A stretch of DNA of 64,000 bases from Semisulcospira habei (GCA_036245525.1 BTPG01000008.1:34302850-34366849); one strand, 5' to 3'; numbered from the stretch's first letter, positions 1 through 10,118 are shown. The notes: generated by a model not told the origin, from the letters alone. A program made the numbers and translations.

Positions 1-332
1 TGCAGCTGATGGTGCTCACAAGAACCTATGCCTCTTGTAGACATCAATCTCTGCCTTGCTTGATATAGTAGGAATATCAGAAATGGTTGATTCCATTAAT
101 AAAACTTTATCATAAATCCACAAGAGGCATAGATTCTCATGAGTGCCTGCAGCTGCAGGGGCTCATGAGAATCTATGCTTCTTGTAGACATCAACCTGTG
201 CCTAACCTGATACAGTAGCTGTAGCAGGAATAGTTGATTCCATTAATAAAACTTAATCATAAATCCACAAGTGGCATAGATTCTCATGAGCTCCTGCAGG
301 TGCGGAGGCTCATGAGAATCTAAGCCTCTTGA
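1..332. repeat. Tandem family-C hairpins next to the last visible exon
   Basis: Two hairpins with arms of the type AGGCATAGATTCTCATGAG lie about 150 bp apart (roughly 119-184 and 269-331). Both are followed by the same spacer (TAGACATCAACCTG-like, then TTGATTCCATTAATAAAACTT). A third arm is cut by the window start. The last hairpin ends about 20 bp from the 5' splice site of X22 at 353. Confidence 0.8.
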
Positions 333-353
333 AGACATCAGCCTGCGACTGAC

Positions 354-644
354 CAGGCATAGTGGTAAGAGTGACAGGACTGGTTGGCTCTGTCAGTCCA
401 GTATCTGTCAGTGCCCTGATTCGGAACGAGTAATCCTTCGTGGGTTTGATGCCGCTCAGCTGATACGATGTATCTCGAACATCGGTGGCCAGAGGGCGCC
501 ACTGGCTGCTGGGGTACTCCAGTGCCTCCACTTGGTAAGATGTGGGACGGGTGGAGGGTCGAGACAGGGGCTGCCAAGACAGGCGCACACTCTCAGGCTC
601 CATGCTGCTGATGTAGAGATCCTGGGCAAGTGGCCGCATCGGGG
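354..644 (-). CDS. unc-89: X22: fibronectin type III domain 5 (last exon in window)
   Basis: This 291-nt exon encodes one FN3 domain. Hallmarks are ESVRLSWQPLSR (strand B Trp), SYQVEALEYPSSQWRPL, the L of YQLSGIKP and YSFRIRALTDTGLTEPT (Tyr and Arg of strand F). The acceptor is TTTGTCTGCACAG; the donor is GTCAGT. Both junctions are phase 1, as in the four preceding FN3 exons, so FN3 units can be added or skipped without a frame change. The gene continues beyond the left edge because the exon ends in a donor site and not in a stop codon. Confidence 0.85.
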
Positions 645-994
645 CTGTGCAGACAAAATAGACACAAAATTCATAATAAGAACTGAGCTGATTCCAAAAG
701 CGTACTTGTGGACATCCTGAACATTCAACTGTGACATAAATCTACATTATTTACTAATGTTAGTTACTAATATGCTTGCCATGACCTTGACCTTGAGGCG
801 TTTCTGGTTTAAGACAATCAGTACTGAGGTACAGTATCATCCACTAAAATTTTGATAAAATCAGTCTAGTGGGTTTTGAGATATGGCCAGCACAAACTGG
901 ATAAAATCCAGACAGACAGATAAAGTGAGTTCAAAATACTTTCACCCCTCTCTCTCATTAACAGGAAGGGAGGGGGTAAAACAATCATGGAGTA

Positions 995-1052
995 CCCAAT
1001 GCGCAAAAGTCCATCGGGCCGAGGTTGGCCCGATGAACTTTTGCATATTGGG
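995..1052. repeat. Family-F hairpin
   Basis: Inverted repeat CCCAATGCGCAAAAGTCCAT...ATGAACTTTTGCATATTGGG around a CGGGCC centre, in the X21/X22 intron (645-1126). A related palindrome is at 37157-37268. The rest of this intron shows nothing recognisable. Confidence 0.75.
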
Positions 1053-1126
1053 CAGTCCCTAACAAAACTTTAAAAATGTAAAAACTCAGTCCTGTTACTG
1101 AACGGTCGCATGACAACTTGACTTAC

Positions 1127-1435
1127 ATGGATGCCTGTAGAGACCAGTTGCAGGTGAAGGTGGACTCATGCCGTAAGGCGTCAGCGCTCGCACCCTAAAC
1201 TGATAATCCTGCGTGGGGCCAATGTCCGGCACCCTGTACCTTGTGGTAGGGATCCCTGAAACCAGGGGGCGCCAGGAATCAGCCTGGGGCTCCTGGCATT
1301 CGATCATGTAGAGGAGAGGCTCCTCTGCATTGTCGAAAGGTGGGATCTCCACGCGGCGCCACTGTAGTCCCACAGTCTCATAATCAGGCTCATAATCGTA
1401 CACCTCAAGCTGGTCCACTGGTGGGCGTGACAAGG
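1127..1435 (-). CDS. unc-89: X21: fibronectin type III domain 4
   Basis: A 309-nt exon, phase 1 at both ends, acceptor TTTTCTTCCAG, donor GTAAGT. It encodes one FN3 domain starting SRPPVDQLEVYDYEPD. The core includes ETVGLQWRRVEIPPF (Trp), LLYMIECQEPQADSWRPL, and DYQFRVRALTPYGMSPPSPA. Its closest relative by eye is X20 (WRRVxIPxF and LLYMIExQEP in both), which suggests these two FN3 units arose by a local exon duplication. Confidence 0.87.
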
Positions 1436-1491
1436 CTGGAAGAAAACACAGAGGTCTGTTGTAGTAGGATGAACCTAACTGCTGAATGCCC

Positions 1492-1694
1492 TTAACCATT
1501 TTCATCCTGATGCACTACACCTTAAAATAAATTAGACTATAGTTCATGGGTGGTGCCAGAATGGCTTGGCGCCTGAGGTGCCAAGCTATTCTGGTACCAC
1601 CCTTGAACTGAAATGGTTGATCTAATCTGTAATATAGCCTTCATAGGACAATAAGTAAATTAAACAAATTCAGCCTCACGATGTAATGGGTGAA
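1492..1694. repeat. Family-E TTAA snap-back element
   Basis: Starts TTAACCATTTTCATCCTGAT and ends GATGTAATGGGTGAA (right TTAA mutated to TGAA). The centre is a long hairpin with the shared core GTGCCAGAATGGCTTGGCGCC. It begins 56 bp upstream of the X21 acceptor. Confidence 0.8.
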
Positions 1695-1787
1695 CTAATT
1701 CAATGTCTGCAAACACAAACTACTTCTTGAAAATCATGGCCAGATAATCCTATTTATCCAAGAAACACAGATATACATTGAAATAGG

Positions 1788-1905
1788 AAGAGGCAAAGAA
1801 CATCATGAGGCCCTGCATCTGCAGGGGCTCATGATGTCTTTTGCCTCTTGCATCATGAGCTCCAACACCTGATCAAGGCTCATGATGTTCTCTGTCTCTT
1901 GCAGT
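1788..1905. repeat. Variant family-C hairpins
   Basis: Two successive hairpins built on CATCATGAGGCCCTGCATCT / GGGGCTCATGATGTCTTTTG and a second shorter copy. The arms carry ATGATG where the main C family has GAGAATC. No TTAA ends seen. Confidence 0.6.
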
Positions 1906-2029
1906 TGACCATCTTCAGCCAAGGAAATTTATTCACGCATCAGGTTCATTAGCTTTGCTAATTACAACCAGACGATAAAATTGTCAAATTGTTTAGATAT
2001 CTATTGACGTCTACGTCACAGTTCTGGCG

Positions 2030-2140
2030 ACAGATCGACCATGATAGTTCAAGGGTGGTGTCAGAATAGCTTGGCGCCTACAGGCACCAGCCTTTTCTGA
2101 CACCATCCTTAAACTATCATGGTCAATCCACATCCTGTTG
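2030..2140. repeat. Hairpin with the A/D/E core
   Basis: Inverted repeat running from GATCGACCATGATAGTTCAA through the GGCGCC centre to ACTATCATGGTCAATCC. The core is that of families A, D and E; the outer ends are too decayed to assign. Confidence 0.7.
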
Positions 2141-2210
2141 CAGATTGTCAAGGTTTTATGGGTTCAGTCACTGTAGCCATAGGACTGAAGAAAACAGAGC
2201 ATGAACTCAC

Positions 2211-2516
2211 CCAAAGTTCTGTGGATTGACGTTGCAGGGGATGGCTCACTCTTCAGTCCATCACGGGTCAGTGCCCTCACGCGGAAACGGTAATCTGTGG
2301 CCGGCTCCAAGTCATGGATGACATAATAAGTGTCGGAAACACGGCTGGCCACCTCTCGCCAGTGTGTGGATGGGGGTTCCTGCATCTCAATCATGTACAG
2401 CAGTGGATCCTGCTCATGAGCAAAGGTGGGAATGTCGACCCGACGCCACTGTAGGCGAACTGTGTCGGGTTCCAGCTCTGTGATCTGAGGCCTGGACACT
2501 GGAACTCCGCTGAAAC
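2211..2516 (-). CDS. unc-89: X20: fibronectin type III domain 3
   Basis: A 306-nt exon, phase 1-1, acceptor ATTCCCCAG, donor GTGAGT. One FN3 domain: VSRPQITELEPDTVRLQW, then WRRVDIPTF, LLYMIEMQEPPSTHWREV, and DYRFRVRALTRDGLKSEPS. A second AG a few bases inside the exon (GTTTCAG) would leave phase 2 and break the frame, so the outer acceptor is preferred. Confidence 0.87.
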
Positions 2517-2675
2517 CTGGGGAATGATTGTAAGGCCATAACCACAATTTAGTAACAGAATATGTCAAATAAACCACAAAAATGTACAGCCATTAGCCCA
2601 TTTAAACATACTGATGAGCGAATTCCAGACCAAAAACGTGACCCGGAAAGTGTTAACCTGCAAAGAAATTCTGAA

Positions 2676-2753
2676 CAGAAAAGAAACATGCTTAGAAAGG
2701 GCACTTACAACACAACTTGTCCTTTCTAAGCATGCTCATTTCTTTCTTGGGAA
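2676..2753. repeat. Hairpin, CATGCTTAGAAAGG arms
   Basis: Inverted repeat GAAACATGCTTAGAAAGG / CCTTTCTAAGCATGC. A related hairpin (ATGCTTAGAAAGAACAAG) is at 8095-8170, again close to an exon. Confidence 0.7.
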
Positions 2754-2879
2754 TTTCTAACCATACTGATGCTTGAGCTTGTTAGTGAGAAAATGAAGCA
2801 TCACAACAATTTAGATCTGTCACTGTGACAAAAATAAACTGGGGAAAGCAGTGAGCACTACATGTATTTTGCAGGTTTT

Positions 2880-2947
2880 TGTGTGCTGGTCTGTGACTTT
2901 GGATATATGATTTGAAGCTGTAAGGTGCAAAGCCACAGATCAGCACA
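2880..2947. repeat. Hairpin, GTGCTGGTCTGTGA arms
   Basis: TGTGCTGGTCTGTGACTTTG pairs with CAAAGCCACAGATCAGCACA. A related stem is at 30825-30885. Confidence 0.6.
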
Positions 2948-3319
2948 TACTTGCATGCTCCTGTCCATTTTGGGACAAATAACTTGTTGACTTGACTTGT
3001 ATACAATTTATTTTATTGTCCATGAGATGGAAAACTTCAGCTTCAACATTAAAACACAAAGAAGAACATATGAAAATAATAAACATATGTGCAAATATGA
3101 TAACCTTGTACATGCTCACATGCACACACGCACAAATGCACATACAGACACACACACGCAAACACTGTCATCCATGGACAATTATGTCACTGCGATGTAA
3201 AGTATTACAATGTATAATGTTACTCATTGTGATTTTGAATCACATGTGCTCAAATTTTGGGCCCTACTGAACTAATCAGCATGGTCCAAAAACAGAGACC
3301 AGCACAATGTGCATCTTAC

Positions 3320-3622
3320 CTGCAGCTCTAGGCAGCCAGATAGGGGCTGTAGGCTGGCTGATGCCATAAGGACCCTGAGCGCGCACACGGACATTGTAAT
3401 CACGATCAGACTCCAGATCCGACAGATAGAGGCTTGTATCCCTCACCCGGCTGGCAAGGGGTACCCATTCCTCGCTGGGGAGTTTTTGGGCCTCCACCCT
3501 GTAGGACACAGGGGTCAAATCGCGGTCTTTGCGTTCATATTCAGCAGGTCTCCAGCCGAGTCGCAGAGTTTCAGCGCCGATGTCCATGACATAAGGTCGA
3601 GTTGAGGGGAACTGCAGCGGAG
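3320..3622 (-). CDS. unc-89: X19: fibronectin type III domain 2
   Basis: A 303-nt exon with donor GTAAGA. The acceptor GTACATCAG at 3623-3631 gives phase 1; the nearer CTGCAG would give phase 0 and break the frame. The FN3 core is ETLRLGWRPAEYERKDRD, SYRVEAQKLPSEEWVPL, LYLSDLESDRDYNVRVRAQG and PYGISQPTAPIWL. The polypyrimidine tract is weak, so the exact 5' end of this exon is the least certain of the FN3 set. Confidence 0.82.
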
Positions 3623-3699
3623 CTGATGTACACGTAGAATGGAAATATTACCAGTGCAGATTATATGGCAGTACTGTTTGTCTATAGATCTGCAAGAGT

Positions 3700-3921
3700 T
3701 TAACCCTTTTAGCCCCAAGGTTCCATTTCTCAAATTTTGGAAGTGTTGCCTATTGACAATGTATCAGGTGCAGGAGATGGATTGACCATGATAATTCAAG
3801 GGTAGTGCCAGATTAGCTTGGTGCCTTCAGGCCTGAAGGCGCCAAGCTAATCTGGCACTACCCTTGAATTATCATGGTCAATCCATCTCCTGCTGTAGGG
3901 ACTCAGGGCTAAATGCGTTAA
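3700..3921. repeat. Family-A TTAA snap-back element
   Basis: Bounded by TTAA (3700-3703 and 3918-3921). It starts TTAACCCTTTTAGCCCCAAG and ends AGGGCTAAATGCGTTAA. Stems of over 50 bp meet at the GGCGCC-type centre. A reference copy of family A. Confidence 0.85.
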
Positions 3922-4008
3922 GATTATCATAGCATGGAATATGAGCAGATCTGAAATATATATCAAATGGTATTTAACAGTTTGCTCATACAGCAGTACT
4001 TTTCATTA

Positions 4009-4052
4009 ATCTCCCAGAGGCATAGAGGGGCTCATGAGAATCTATGCCTCTT
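4009..4052. repeat. Degenerate family-C hairpin
   Basis: Half-length C core, CAGAGGCATAGAGGGGCTCA / GAGAATCTATGCCTCTTGC. Most of the left arm is deleted. Confidence 0.6.
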
Positions 4053-4456
4053 GCTGGTTAGGGAATGGTCCCATTTACATGAACCTGCTCTACTGGCAGA
4101 ATTAAGTACTTAATTAAAGACATCTGGGCATTATTCATTTTTTTAATTATTTAGCACAGCCCCTCTGATGACATTGCTACACGCTCTGATGACATTGCTA
4201 CACGCTCGTACACACACATGCACGCACATACAGTGCATACCTGGTGATTCTCTAAGAAGATGCATTTTCTTCTTTTCCTCTGGCTCTGTTGACAAAAGAG
4301 AAAATAATGTAAGTGACATGCAGACAAATTATGGATCTGAATGCACATGAAAATGTTTCCTTTACAGTGCTCTACAAACAAACAGACAGACGGATGGCTT
4401 GTTTAATAACGAACAAAAAACAAAAAACAACAAGATGGGATGAACCATAACCCACA

Positions 4457-5607
4457 AAGTCCCTTCTATATGAGAGCTGTCCACGCTGTCAATGGTCTCT
4501 ACTTTTGTCTTTGAACTGATTCTGATGTTGAATTATCACCTATTGCAAAAGTCTCACAGATCTGCCAATGCGTCAGTGCAGGACATACGTGTCATTGATT
4601 TGTCAAAGGTCATTTGTCATGACGTAAGTTTTAGTTTTTACCTAATTTTATATTTTACGTGATATGAGTTTCACTTTCACTTCATAGGCTTGAGAAAATG
4701 ATGACAAAATTAGAACTTCACAGAACAATTTCAGTATTGCTATAATTTGTGTGAAAGCAGGTTGACTTTACCTAGCTAAATGATATACTAAGTACACGGG
4801 TCACCTGCATGCTCTTCTGAAAGCGCGTCGATGTATGTGTGTGTGTGCATGCGTGCGCGCTCCAAACATCTCCATGAGGCATAGATCCTCATGTGCCTGG
4901 AGGGCGCATGAGGATCTATTCCTCCTGGAAATGCGCGCATGTTTGTGTGAGAGAGAGAGAAATCCGCATGCGTGAGAGAGAATGATGTCATATTTAGAGT
5001 ATTATGTCAGTGTCTGCACGGTGACGGAGTTGCCTCTTTTACGTCACCGCCACTGACTTTCTCTAGAAGTAAAGTTTTTTTAAGTGTTTTAATTCTTTTC
5101 GGAAAAGAATTAATTTTTACTAAAGAAGTTGAAAGGATACAAGGCTGGCTAACGAACTCATCCAATGTCTTTCTCCAAACTAGCTATATGCAAAGATTCA
5201 AGTAAATATGACCAAAATTACGGTCTCTAATCTGGGTCAACTGACTTCCTATAAACGGTTGTTTATATCTTCAATGAGACATTCAATTACAATATGCTCA
5301 GAGGTTCTCTTAACCACCCACTTAAGAAAGTATTTCGCCAAGTTTCAAGCTTGTGTGTACAGAAATATCAGAGATTCTCTTGTTTACATACATACGCACA
5401 CACATACATATATACGCACATACGGCGCCTTGTGCCAAATGTACGTTCAGCAGCGAGGTTAGCGTAACTAGACATGACGTAATTTTTATCTTGTTATTTC
5501 CATTGTTAGAGGTTTAGCCTGCCCACCTTTGACATCATGGACATGCTATTAAATTCGTCCCACCGCGACCCGTCCTAAAAATTCTCTTCTATAAATAGAA
5601 GGGACTT
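4457..5607. mobile_element. 1.15-kb non-autonomous element, copy 1
   Basis: Ends are inverted: AAGTCCCTTCTATATG on the left and ATAAATAGAAGGGACTT on the right. A second, inverted copy lies at 49651-50884. Shared blocks include the run around TTTGTCATGACGTAAGTTTTAG, a (GA)n stretch near 4948 with a family-C hairpin beside it, and GCTAACCTCGCTGCTGAACG on the opposite strand. No reading frame of note. Superfamily not assigned. Confidence 0.75.
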
Positions 5608-5772
5608 AAAAAGAACAATAAATCATGAATAAATGAATGAAATGAATGAATAAAGAGATAAATGAATCAATAAATGCACAAACAAACAAATGAAAGAATG
5701 TATAAACAAATAATTAAATAAATGTATAGACAAACATATGACCAAATGCACAGATAAAATCAACAAACTAAC

Positions 5773-6078
5773 CTTCTCTTGCACTAAGCGTGGCAGGAAG
5801 AGTGGGTTCACTGGGTCCATACTTGTTCTCAGCATACACTCGGAACATGTAATCTCTGTCTTTACGAAGGTTACGGGCAACATGAGTCGTGCTCTCAATG
5901 CCCGAGGCCAAGCGAGTCCACCTGTTGGAAGGCATTTCTCGAGCCTCAATCGTGTAAGTGACGTGGCGGGCATTTTCTGGAAGTCCAGCAGTGCGAGCAG
6001 GCAGCCATGAGATTTTGACACTGTCGTCTCTGATGTCCAGGAGTGATGGCTTGTCAAACGGCAAAGATGGTACTTTTT
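5773..6078 (-). CDS. unc-89: X18: fibronectin type III domain 1
   Basis: A 306-nt exon, phase 1-1, acceptor ATCTCTCAACAG, donor GTTAGT. It encodes FDKPSLLDIRDDSVKISW, the strand-C segment VTYTIEAREMPSNRWTRL, and DRDYMFRVYAENKYGPSEPT. This is the first of five FN3 domains and directly follows the Pro-rich linker X17. Intron on its 3' side (3623-5772) holds a family-A element, a C relic and the 1.15-kb element. Confidence 0.87.
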
Positions 6079-6105
6079 CTGTTGAGAGATAATACCAAAA
6101 ATACT

Positions 6106-6375
6106 TTAACCCTTTTAGTCCTGGATCCCTACAGCAGGAGATAGCTTGACCATGATAATCCAAGGGTAGTGCCAGGTTAGCTTGGCACCTTCAGGCGCCA
6201 AGCTAATCTGGCACTACCATTGAATTATCACGATCAAGCCATCTCCTGCAACTGGAACATAGTCATTAGGCAACATCCCCTTGTGCATGCAGCCACCAGT
6301 ACTGTTTACGGTACCGGTGGTTACATGCACAATGGGGTCAGTAAACTGTACCAGTGGCTGCATGCACGATGGTTG
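6106..6375. repeat. Family-A element joined to family-H hairpins
   Basis: Starts TTAACCCTTTTAGTCCTGGA, 27 bp upstream of the X18 acceptor, with the usual A stem to about 6250. From 6276 it changes to the H palindrome (TGCATGCAGCCACCAGTACT...GTACCGGTGGTTACATGCA) plus a further arm to 6375. The A right end is missing, so the H unit probably replaced or interrupted it. Confidence 0.7.
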
Positions 6376-6680
6376 AACACCTGCCTCCTGCTAGCCTTGT
6401 GAGCACCTTGAGTCGCAGGGCCTCATGGGAATCTATGCCTCCAGCACTGTTCAGAGATTTTCAGCAGTAAGCCAGTTGTTAGAACAGAACGCATGTTTGT
6501 GTGTTCAGTTTTAAGCATACTGATGAGGAAAGAAATGCAACATTTTTGGTGTCATTGGAAACATTAAAGTGTTTTCCATGATACCAAAAATGTTACATTT
6601 CTTTTGCATGCCAGTATATATTACCAGAGTACTACAGTAATAGTAAAAGAGGAAAATCACAAAAGAAATATTTCCTGCAC

Positions 6681-6815
6681 CTTCTGGGCTGAGTTCTCGA
6701 GAAGGCCTTGGAATTGGTGGAAGATACTCCTCACGACCTTTAGATGGTGCACGGCCAATTTCAGGTCTGCGGACCTCAAGCAAGGGAGATGGGTAGCCCC
6801 TGACTTTTCTATCCT
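6681..6815 (-). CDS. unc-89: X17: Pro-rich linker between Ig and FN3 arrays
   Basis: A 135-nt exon (45 codons), phase 1-1, acceptor TTTGTCTGTTTCTGCAG, donor GTGCAG (less typical). It encodes a basic, Pro-rich stretch (VRGYPSPLLEVRRPEIGR, then REEYLPPIPRPSRELSPE) with no domain signature. The phase makes it skippable. LPPIPRP resembles an SH3-binding PxxP motif, which is inference only. Confidence 0.72.
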
Positions 6816-6916
6816 CTGCAGAAACAGACAAAAGGTTTTGTGAGAAGATGCTACTTTTAAAACGCAATAGGTACATGAAGGGCCTGGTGGGCAGGAATGG
6901 GATTTTGAATTTGTCC

Positions 6917-7106
6917 TTATTCCTATAAAGTCAGTTTCATGTACAGACTTAGTTTGTACAATCTCACTTTTTGTACAGTGCACTTAAAGATCAAGACCCA
7001 GCCAGCACACCAATATTGGTCCAATATTATTCCTATAAAGTCAGTTTCATGTACAGACTTAGTTTGTACAATCTCACTTTTTGTACAGTGCACTTAAAGA
7101 TCAAGA
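6917..7106. repeat. Exact 80-bp direct duplication (period 110 bp)
   Basis: Bases 6917-6996 recur unchanged at 7027-7106. The 30-bp spacer contains the palindrome CCAATATTGG. It lies in the X16/X17 intron. Confidence 0.9.
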
Positions 7107-7237
7107 TCAGTGAATATTAAAAATTCCATCTTCACTACAGCAGAACCTTTTTTTTTCTTCTGGAAATCATCTATTAAGAATTGTTTGGTAAAAAGAGAAA
7201 AAAATAAAATAAATAAAGTGCAGTATAGAACCAGTAC

Positions 7238-7410
7238 CTTGTACAGTGAGCCCAGCCTTGGAGGTGGCTTTGCCAGAGTCATTGACCAAGATGCATGTGT
7301 ACTCTCCAGCATCTTCCAGATCAGCATTGTCAATCTCCAAAATGGCAGTGGACCCCTCACGGCCGATTCTGTACTTTTCACTGGGCTTCAGAGTCTTACC
7401 TTCCTTTTGC
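7238..7410 (-). CDS. unc-89: X16: second half of Ig domain 5
   Basis: A 173-nt exon, acceptor AAATTTGCGCAG, donor GTACTG. It completes the Ig begun in X15. The strand-C Trp codon is split TG|G across the junction, followed by QKEGKTLKPSEKYRIGRE. Strand F carries DAGEYTCILVNDSGKAT, the standard DxGxYxCxAxNxxG signature with its Cys. It ends in phase 1 into the Pro-rich X17. Confidence 0.87.
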
Positions 7411-7615
7411 CTGCGCAAATTTAGATACATGTATACAATTGTCTATATCTCAGACACAAACATGCAGCATTATTTCTGATGGTAATAAATGTTCATTTTT
7501 CAGTCATCAAAAAACGGCTGCAAAAGGTCAATGTTATGGTGTATTTCAGGTACAGAACCCTACATCATAGCAGGCAATCTACTGCCAGCAATAATGTGTG
7601 CAGAAAAGCAGGAAA

Positions 7616-7827
7616 TTAACACATTCACTGCTGAGAAAAACTAAACACAATCCAACTGCAAGAGGTATAGATCCTCATGTGCACTGGAATTGCGGGGGCT
7701 CATGAGGATCTTTACCTCTTGTTGAAATTGGTCTATATCCGTGTCCCTTAGATGGTTGTGGCATTTGTTTGTTGAATAAACAATTATTCAGAAACAAAAT
7801 ATGCATCCAGAGGCAGGGAAGGGGTTA
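7616..7827. repeat. Family-C TTAA element
   Basis: Starts TTAACACATTCACTGCTGAG; hairpin arms AAGAGGTATAGATCCTCATG / CATGAGGATCTTTACCTCTT; ends GGCAGGGAAGGGGTTA. Same layout as the cleaner C copy at 48742-48986. Confidence 0.75.
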
Positions 7828-8084
7828 TGTCCGAGAAATCTGTATTCACATGCATGAGACTGGCTCAAAGTGTGCTTGTCTTTACTGCATCTGTGTCTTG
7901 AAAAGAGCAAGTGCTAAGGGTGACAGAAGGTGGAACAGGGAAAAGGGGACAAATGGTGATATAAGTGGTACTGTGTTAAACTGTTTTGTCCTTGTTATTT
8001 TGCTATGTGCTTCTTTCCTTTTGATTATTTCCTTGGAAATACAGAATTCAGACCAAAAAGGTGACTGTCAAGCATGAAAAAAAC

Positions 8085-8195
8085 AAACTCCCCACACAGA
8101 AAGAAGCATGCTTAGAAAGAACAAGTACAACACAGCTGTGTTGTACAAGTTTGTCTTTTCTAAGTGTGTTTCCTTCTTTGTTAGGAATTTGTTTG
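8085..8195. repeat. Hairpin abutting the X15 donor
   Basis: Arms ATGCTTAGAAAGAACAAG and CTTGT..CTTTTCTAAGTGTG around a GCTG centre, with outer arms AAACAAACTCC / GGAATTTGTTT. It ends about 15 bp from the donor at 8207-8212, so the transcript can fold right at this splice site. Confidence 0.7.
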
Positions 8196-8212
8196 GAAAT
8201 GACTGGACATAC

Positions 8213-8344
8213 CATTCAACATCAGGAAGGGGAAGACCCAGCATGAGACACTCAAAGCGTGCAGTGCGGCCAGGTGCGACACGCTGGTCCAACAGCCGAC
8301 GGGTGAATGTGGGTGGAAAAGTGAACTCCATCTCCTCCGCTTCT
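8213..8344 (-). CDS. unc-89: X15: first half of Ig domain 5
   Basis: A 132-nt exon, acceptor CTCCCTTGATAG, donor GTATGT. It encodes FTFPPTFTRRLLDQRVAPG, then RTARFECLMLGLPLPDVE with the strand-B Cys, ending in the first two bases of the strand-C Trp codon. The acceptor choice is fixed by the upstream exon ending in phase 2 (AG|A = Arg). Confidence 0.85.
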
Positions 8345-9027
8345 CTATCAAGGGAGAATAAACAGTGGATACATAATTGCATATTATATAACAATGTGAA
8401 TTCACATAATCACACCCATTCTCAGAAAAAATGTCTCCACATTTCACAACAAAAATAGGACATGTACCCATTAGAAACCAGTCTTTGTGACTAAAACAAA
8501 AGCAGTGTATGTCCCTGACTGCTGCATGAGAGAAATGTCTTGTCTCAGTTCAATGTTCCCAATAAGCACAACACCCTCAAATTGGCCACAGCTCACCTGC
8601 ACCTGGGCTGACATCGGGTCTTGGGCTTTCTGGGTTGTACGGGTAAATGTCATGAGAAACTTATGCAAAAAAGAGAGTTTGTTTTGTCTCCTATGCTAGT
8701 TTGGCTGATAAAGAAAGGGGATGACTGCCAAGAAAGGGAAGACTGTTTGTGCTTTAAATCTTTATAGATCCAAGGAAAGGTGTAGGTGGAAATAGTTCTC
8801 TCCCTTACTGAAGCCTACACCTACGTACTGTTTACTCACTTGTTTCATTTCTAGTTGTTTATCAAACTGTGTATACATTTGTATTAGCTGCCACAAAATG
8901 TGTAGCAGCTAAAACGAATGCACAATTTCAACAAACCAAACCAAAAAAAAACATAAAACAAACAAAGCAAACATGTTCTAAATTATTACAAGCAATTTGA
9001 AAGAATATGAAAGCTTTCAAAACTTAC
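8345..9027. other. X14/X15 intron: no clear element
   Basis: 683 bp of AT-rich intron. The one structure seen is a weak stem near 8778-8825 (GGTGTAGGT / ACCTACACC). No reading frame or repeat family is supported. Confidence 0.6.
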
Positions 9028-9197
9028 CTCGCTGGCTGCTTGGGTATTTCTTTGACTGACAGCTCCACTGCACATGAGGCATCACCTGCTGCATTGACAG
9101 CCTTACAGGTGTACACTCCAGCATTGTCCACAATTACCTCCCTCAAGATCAGTGTGTACTTGTCTCCTTTCTTGCGGATCACACGACGACGAGAGTC
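9028..9197 (-). CDS. unc-89: X14: second half of Ig domain 4
   Basis: A 170-nt exon, acceptor TGTTAATTTCAG, donor GTAAGT. It begins in phase 0 with DSRRRVIRKKGDKYTLIL and carries strand F as DNAGVYTCKAVNAAGDAS. It follows directly on FNGRELF from X13. It ends with a KEIPKQPAR linker in phase 2. Confidence 0.86.
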
Positions 9198-9464
9198 CTG
9201 AAATTAACACAGGAATCTTTTTGCATAAATCCAGGCTAATCACAAGTCTGCTGTAAACATATTCCAAATGAAGGTGAAATTACACTAAAATCAAAATCCC
9301 CCAAATGTAAAGTTCTTCAATAACGACTATTATAGTGCTGGAGACATATCAACCATGGGTGATGCAGAGAACTCTGAGAACAACAACACACAGCAAAGCT
9401 GACATCCCAATCAAGTACAAAGCAGACATCCCAATCAAGTACAAAGCATTGTTCAACAACTTAC

Positions 9465-9708
9465 AAAGAGCTCCCGTCCATTGAAGTACCAGATAACCTC
9501 AGGATCTGGGATGCCACTGACAACACACTCGAACCTCGCCTCCCCTCCTTCCATCACCTCCAGGTCAGAGGGGCGTTCCACGAACAGTGGACACTCGCCT
9601 TTCTTGGCCAGGTCCTCATTGACTTTAAGTTTGGCACGACACGTGGCCTCACCGAGGTGGTTTTTCAGTTTGCAGATAATGTCTCCAGAGTGCTCAAGCT
9701 GAACAGAT
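9465..9708 (-). CDS. unc-89: X13: end of Ig domain 3 and start of Ig domain 4
   Basis: A 244-nt exon, acceptor TTGCCTGCTGTAG, donor GTAAGT (phase 0). The first part completes Ig 3: SVQLEHSGDIICKLKNHLGE, where the usual Tyr before the Cys is Ile. After KVNEDLAKKGE it starts Ig 4: CPLFVERPSDLEVMEGGE, then ARFECVVSGIPDPEVIWYF with Cys and Trp. One exon therefore spans a domain boundary, unlike the FN3 exons. Confidence 0.86.
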
Positions 9709-9845
9709 CTACAGCAGGCAAAAAAATAAAAAAATAAATACACTGATGAATTTTTACAAAAGAACACAGACAGAAATAAGAGAAAAGACAAAAATACATG
9801 TTACTGACATAAAAACATTTTCATATGTCATAAATGGTTACAACA

Positions 9846-10050
9846 ACCCTAACCCTAAGCGATCAGGAGCGCATTTTTAATCACCTCAACAAAAAGTGCT
9901 GACAGCCAATGGGTTAAATTGTATATATAGGTATATGTCCATAAATAGTTGCAACAATGTTAACCATTAATCTGTCAGTAGCACATTTTGTTGAGGTGAT
10001 TACTACAGGAATCACCTCAACAAAAAGTGCTACTGATAGCCAATGGCTTA
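9846..10050. repeat. Two family-B hairpins
   Basis: 9846-9918 is a truncated copy ending ATGGGTTAA. 9960-10050 is nearly complete: TTAACCATTAATCTGTCAGT, arms TTGTTGAGGTGATTACTACA / AATCACCTCAACAAAAAGTG, end CAATGGCTTA. They lie between X13 and X12. Confidence 0.8.
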
Positions 10051-10118
10051 CAATTGTTTTTTCTGAACACAGAACCTTTTTGTAAAATTCCTTTTCAAAT
10101 CAGTGTTACTGTTTATAC

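Noticed and set aside
8201..8212. Extending exon X15 leftward (frame stays open to 8068)
   Set aside because: The extension breaks the Ig fold after the Trp codon, whereas splicing at GTATGT joins X16 in phase with the correct strand-C continuation.
9843..9858. Telomere-like AACCCTAACCCTAA
   Set aside because: Only two units, and it coincides with the decayed TTAACCC end of a family-B element.
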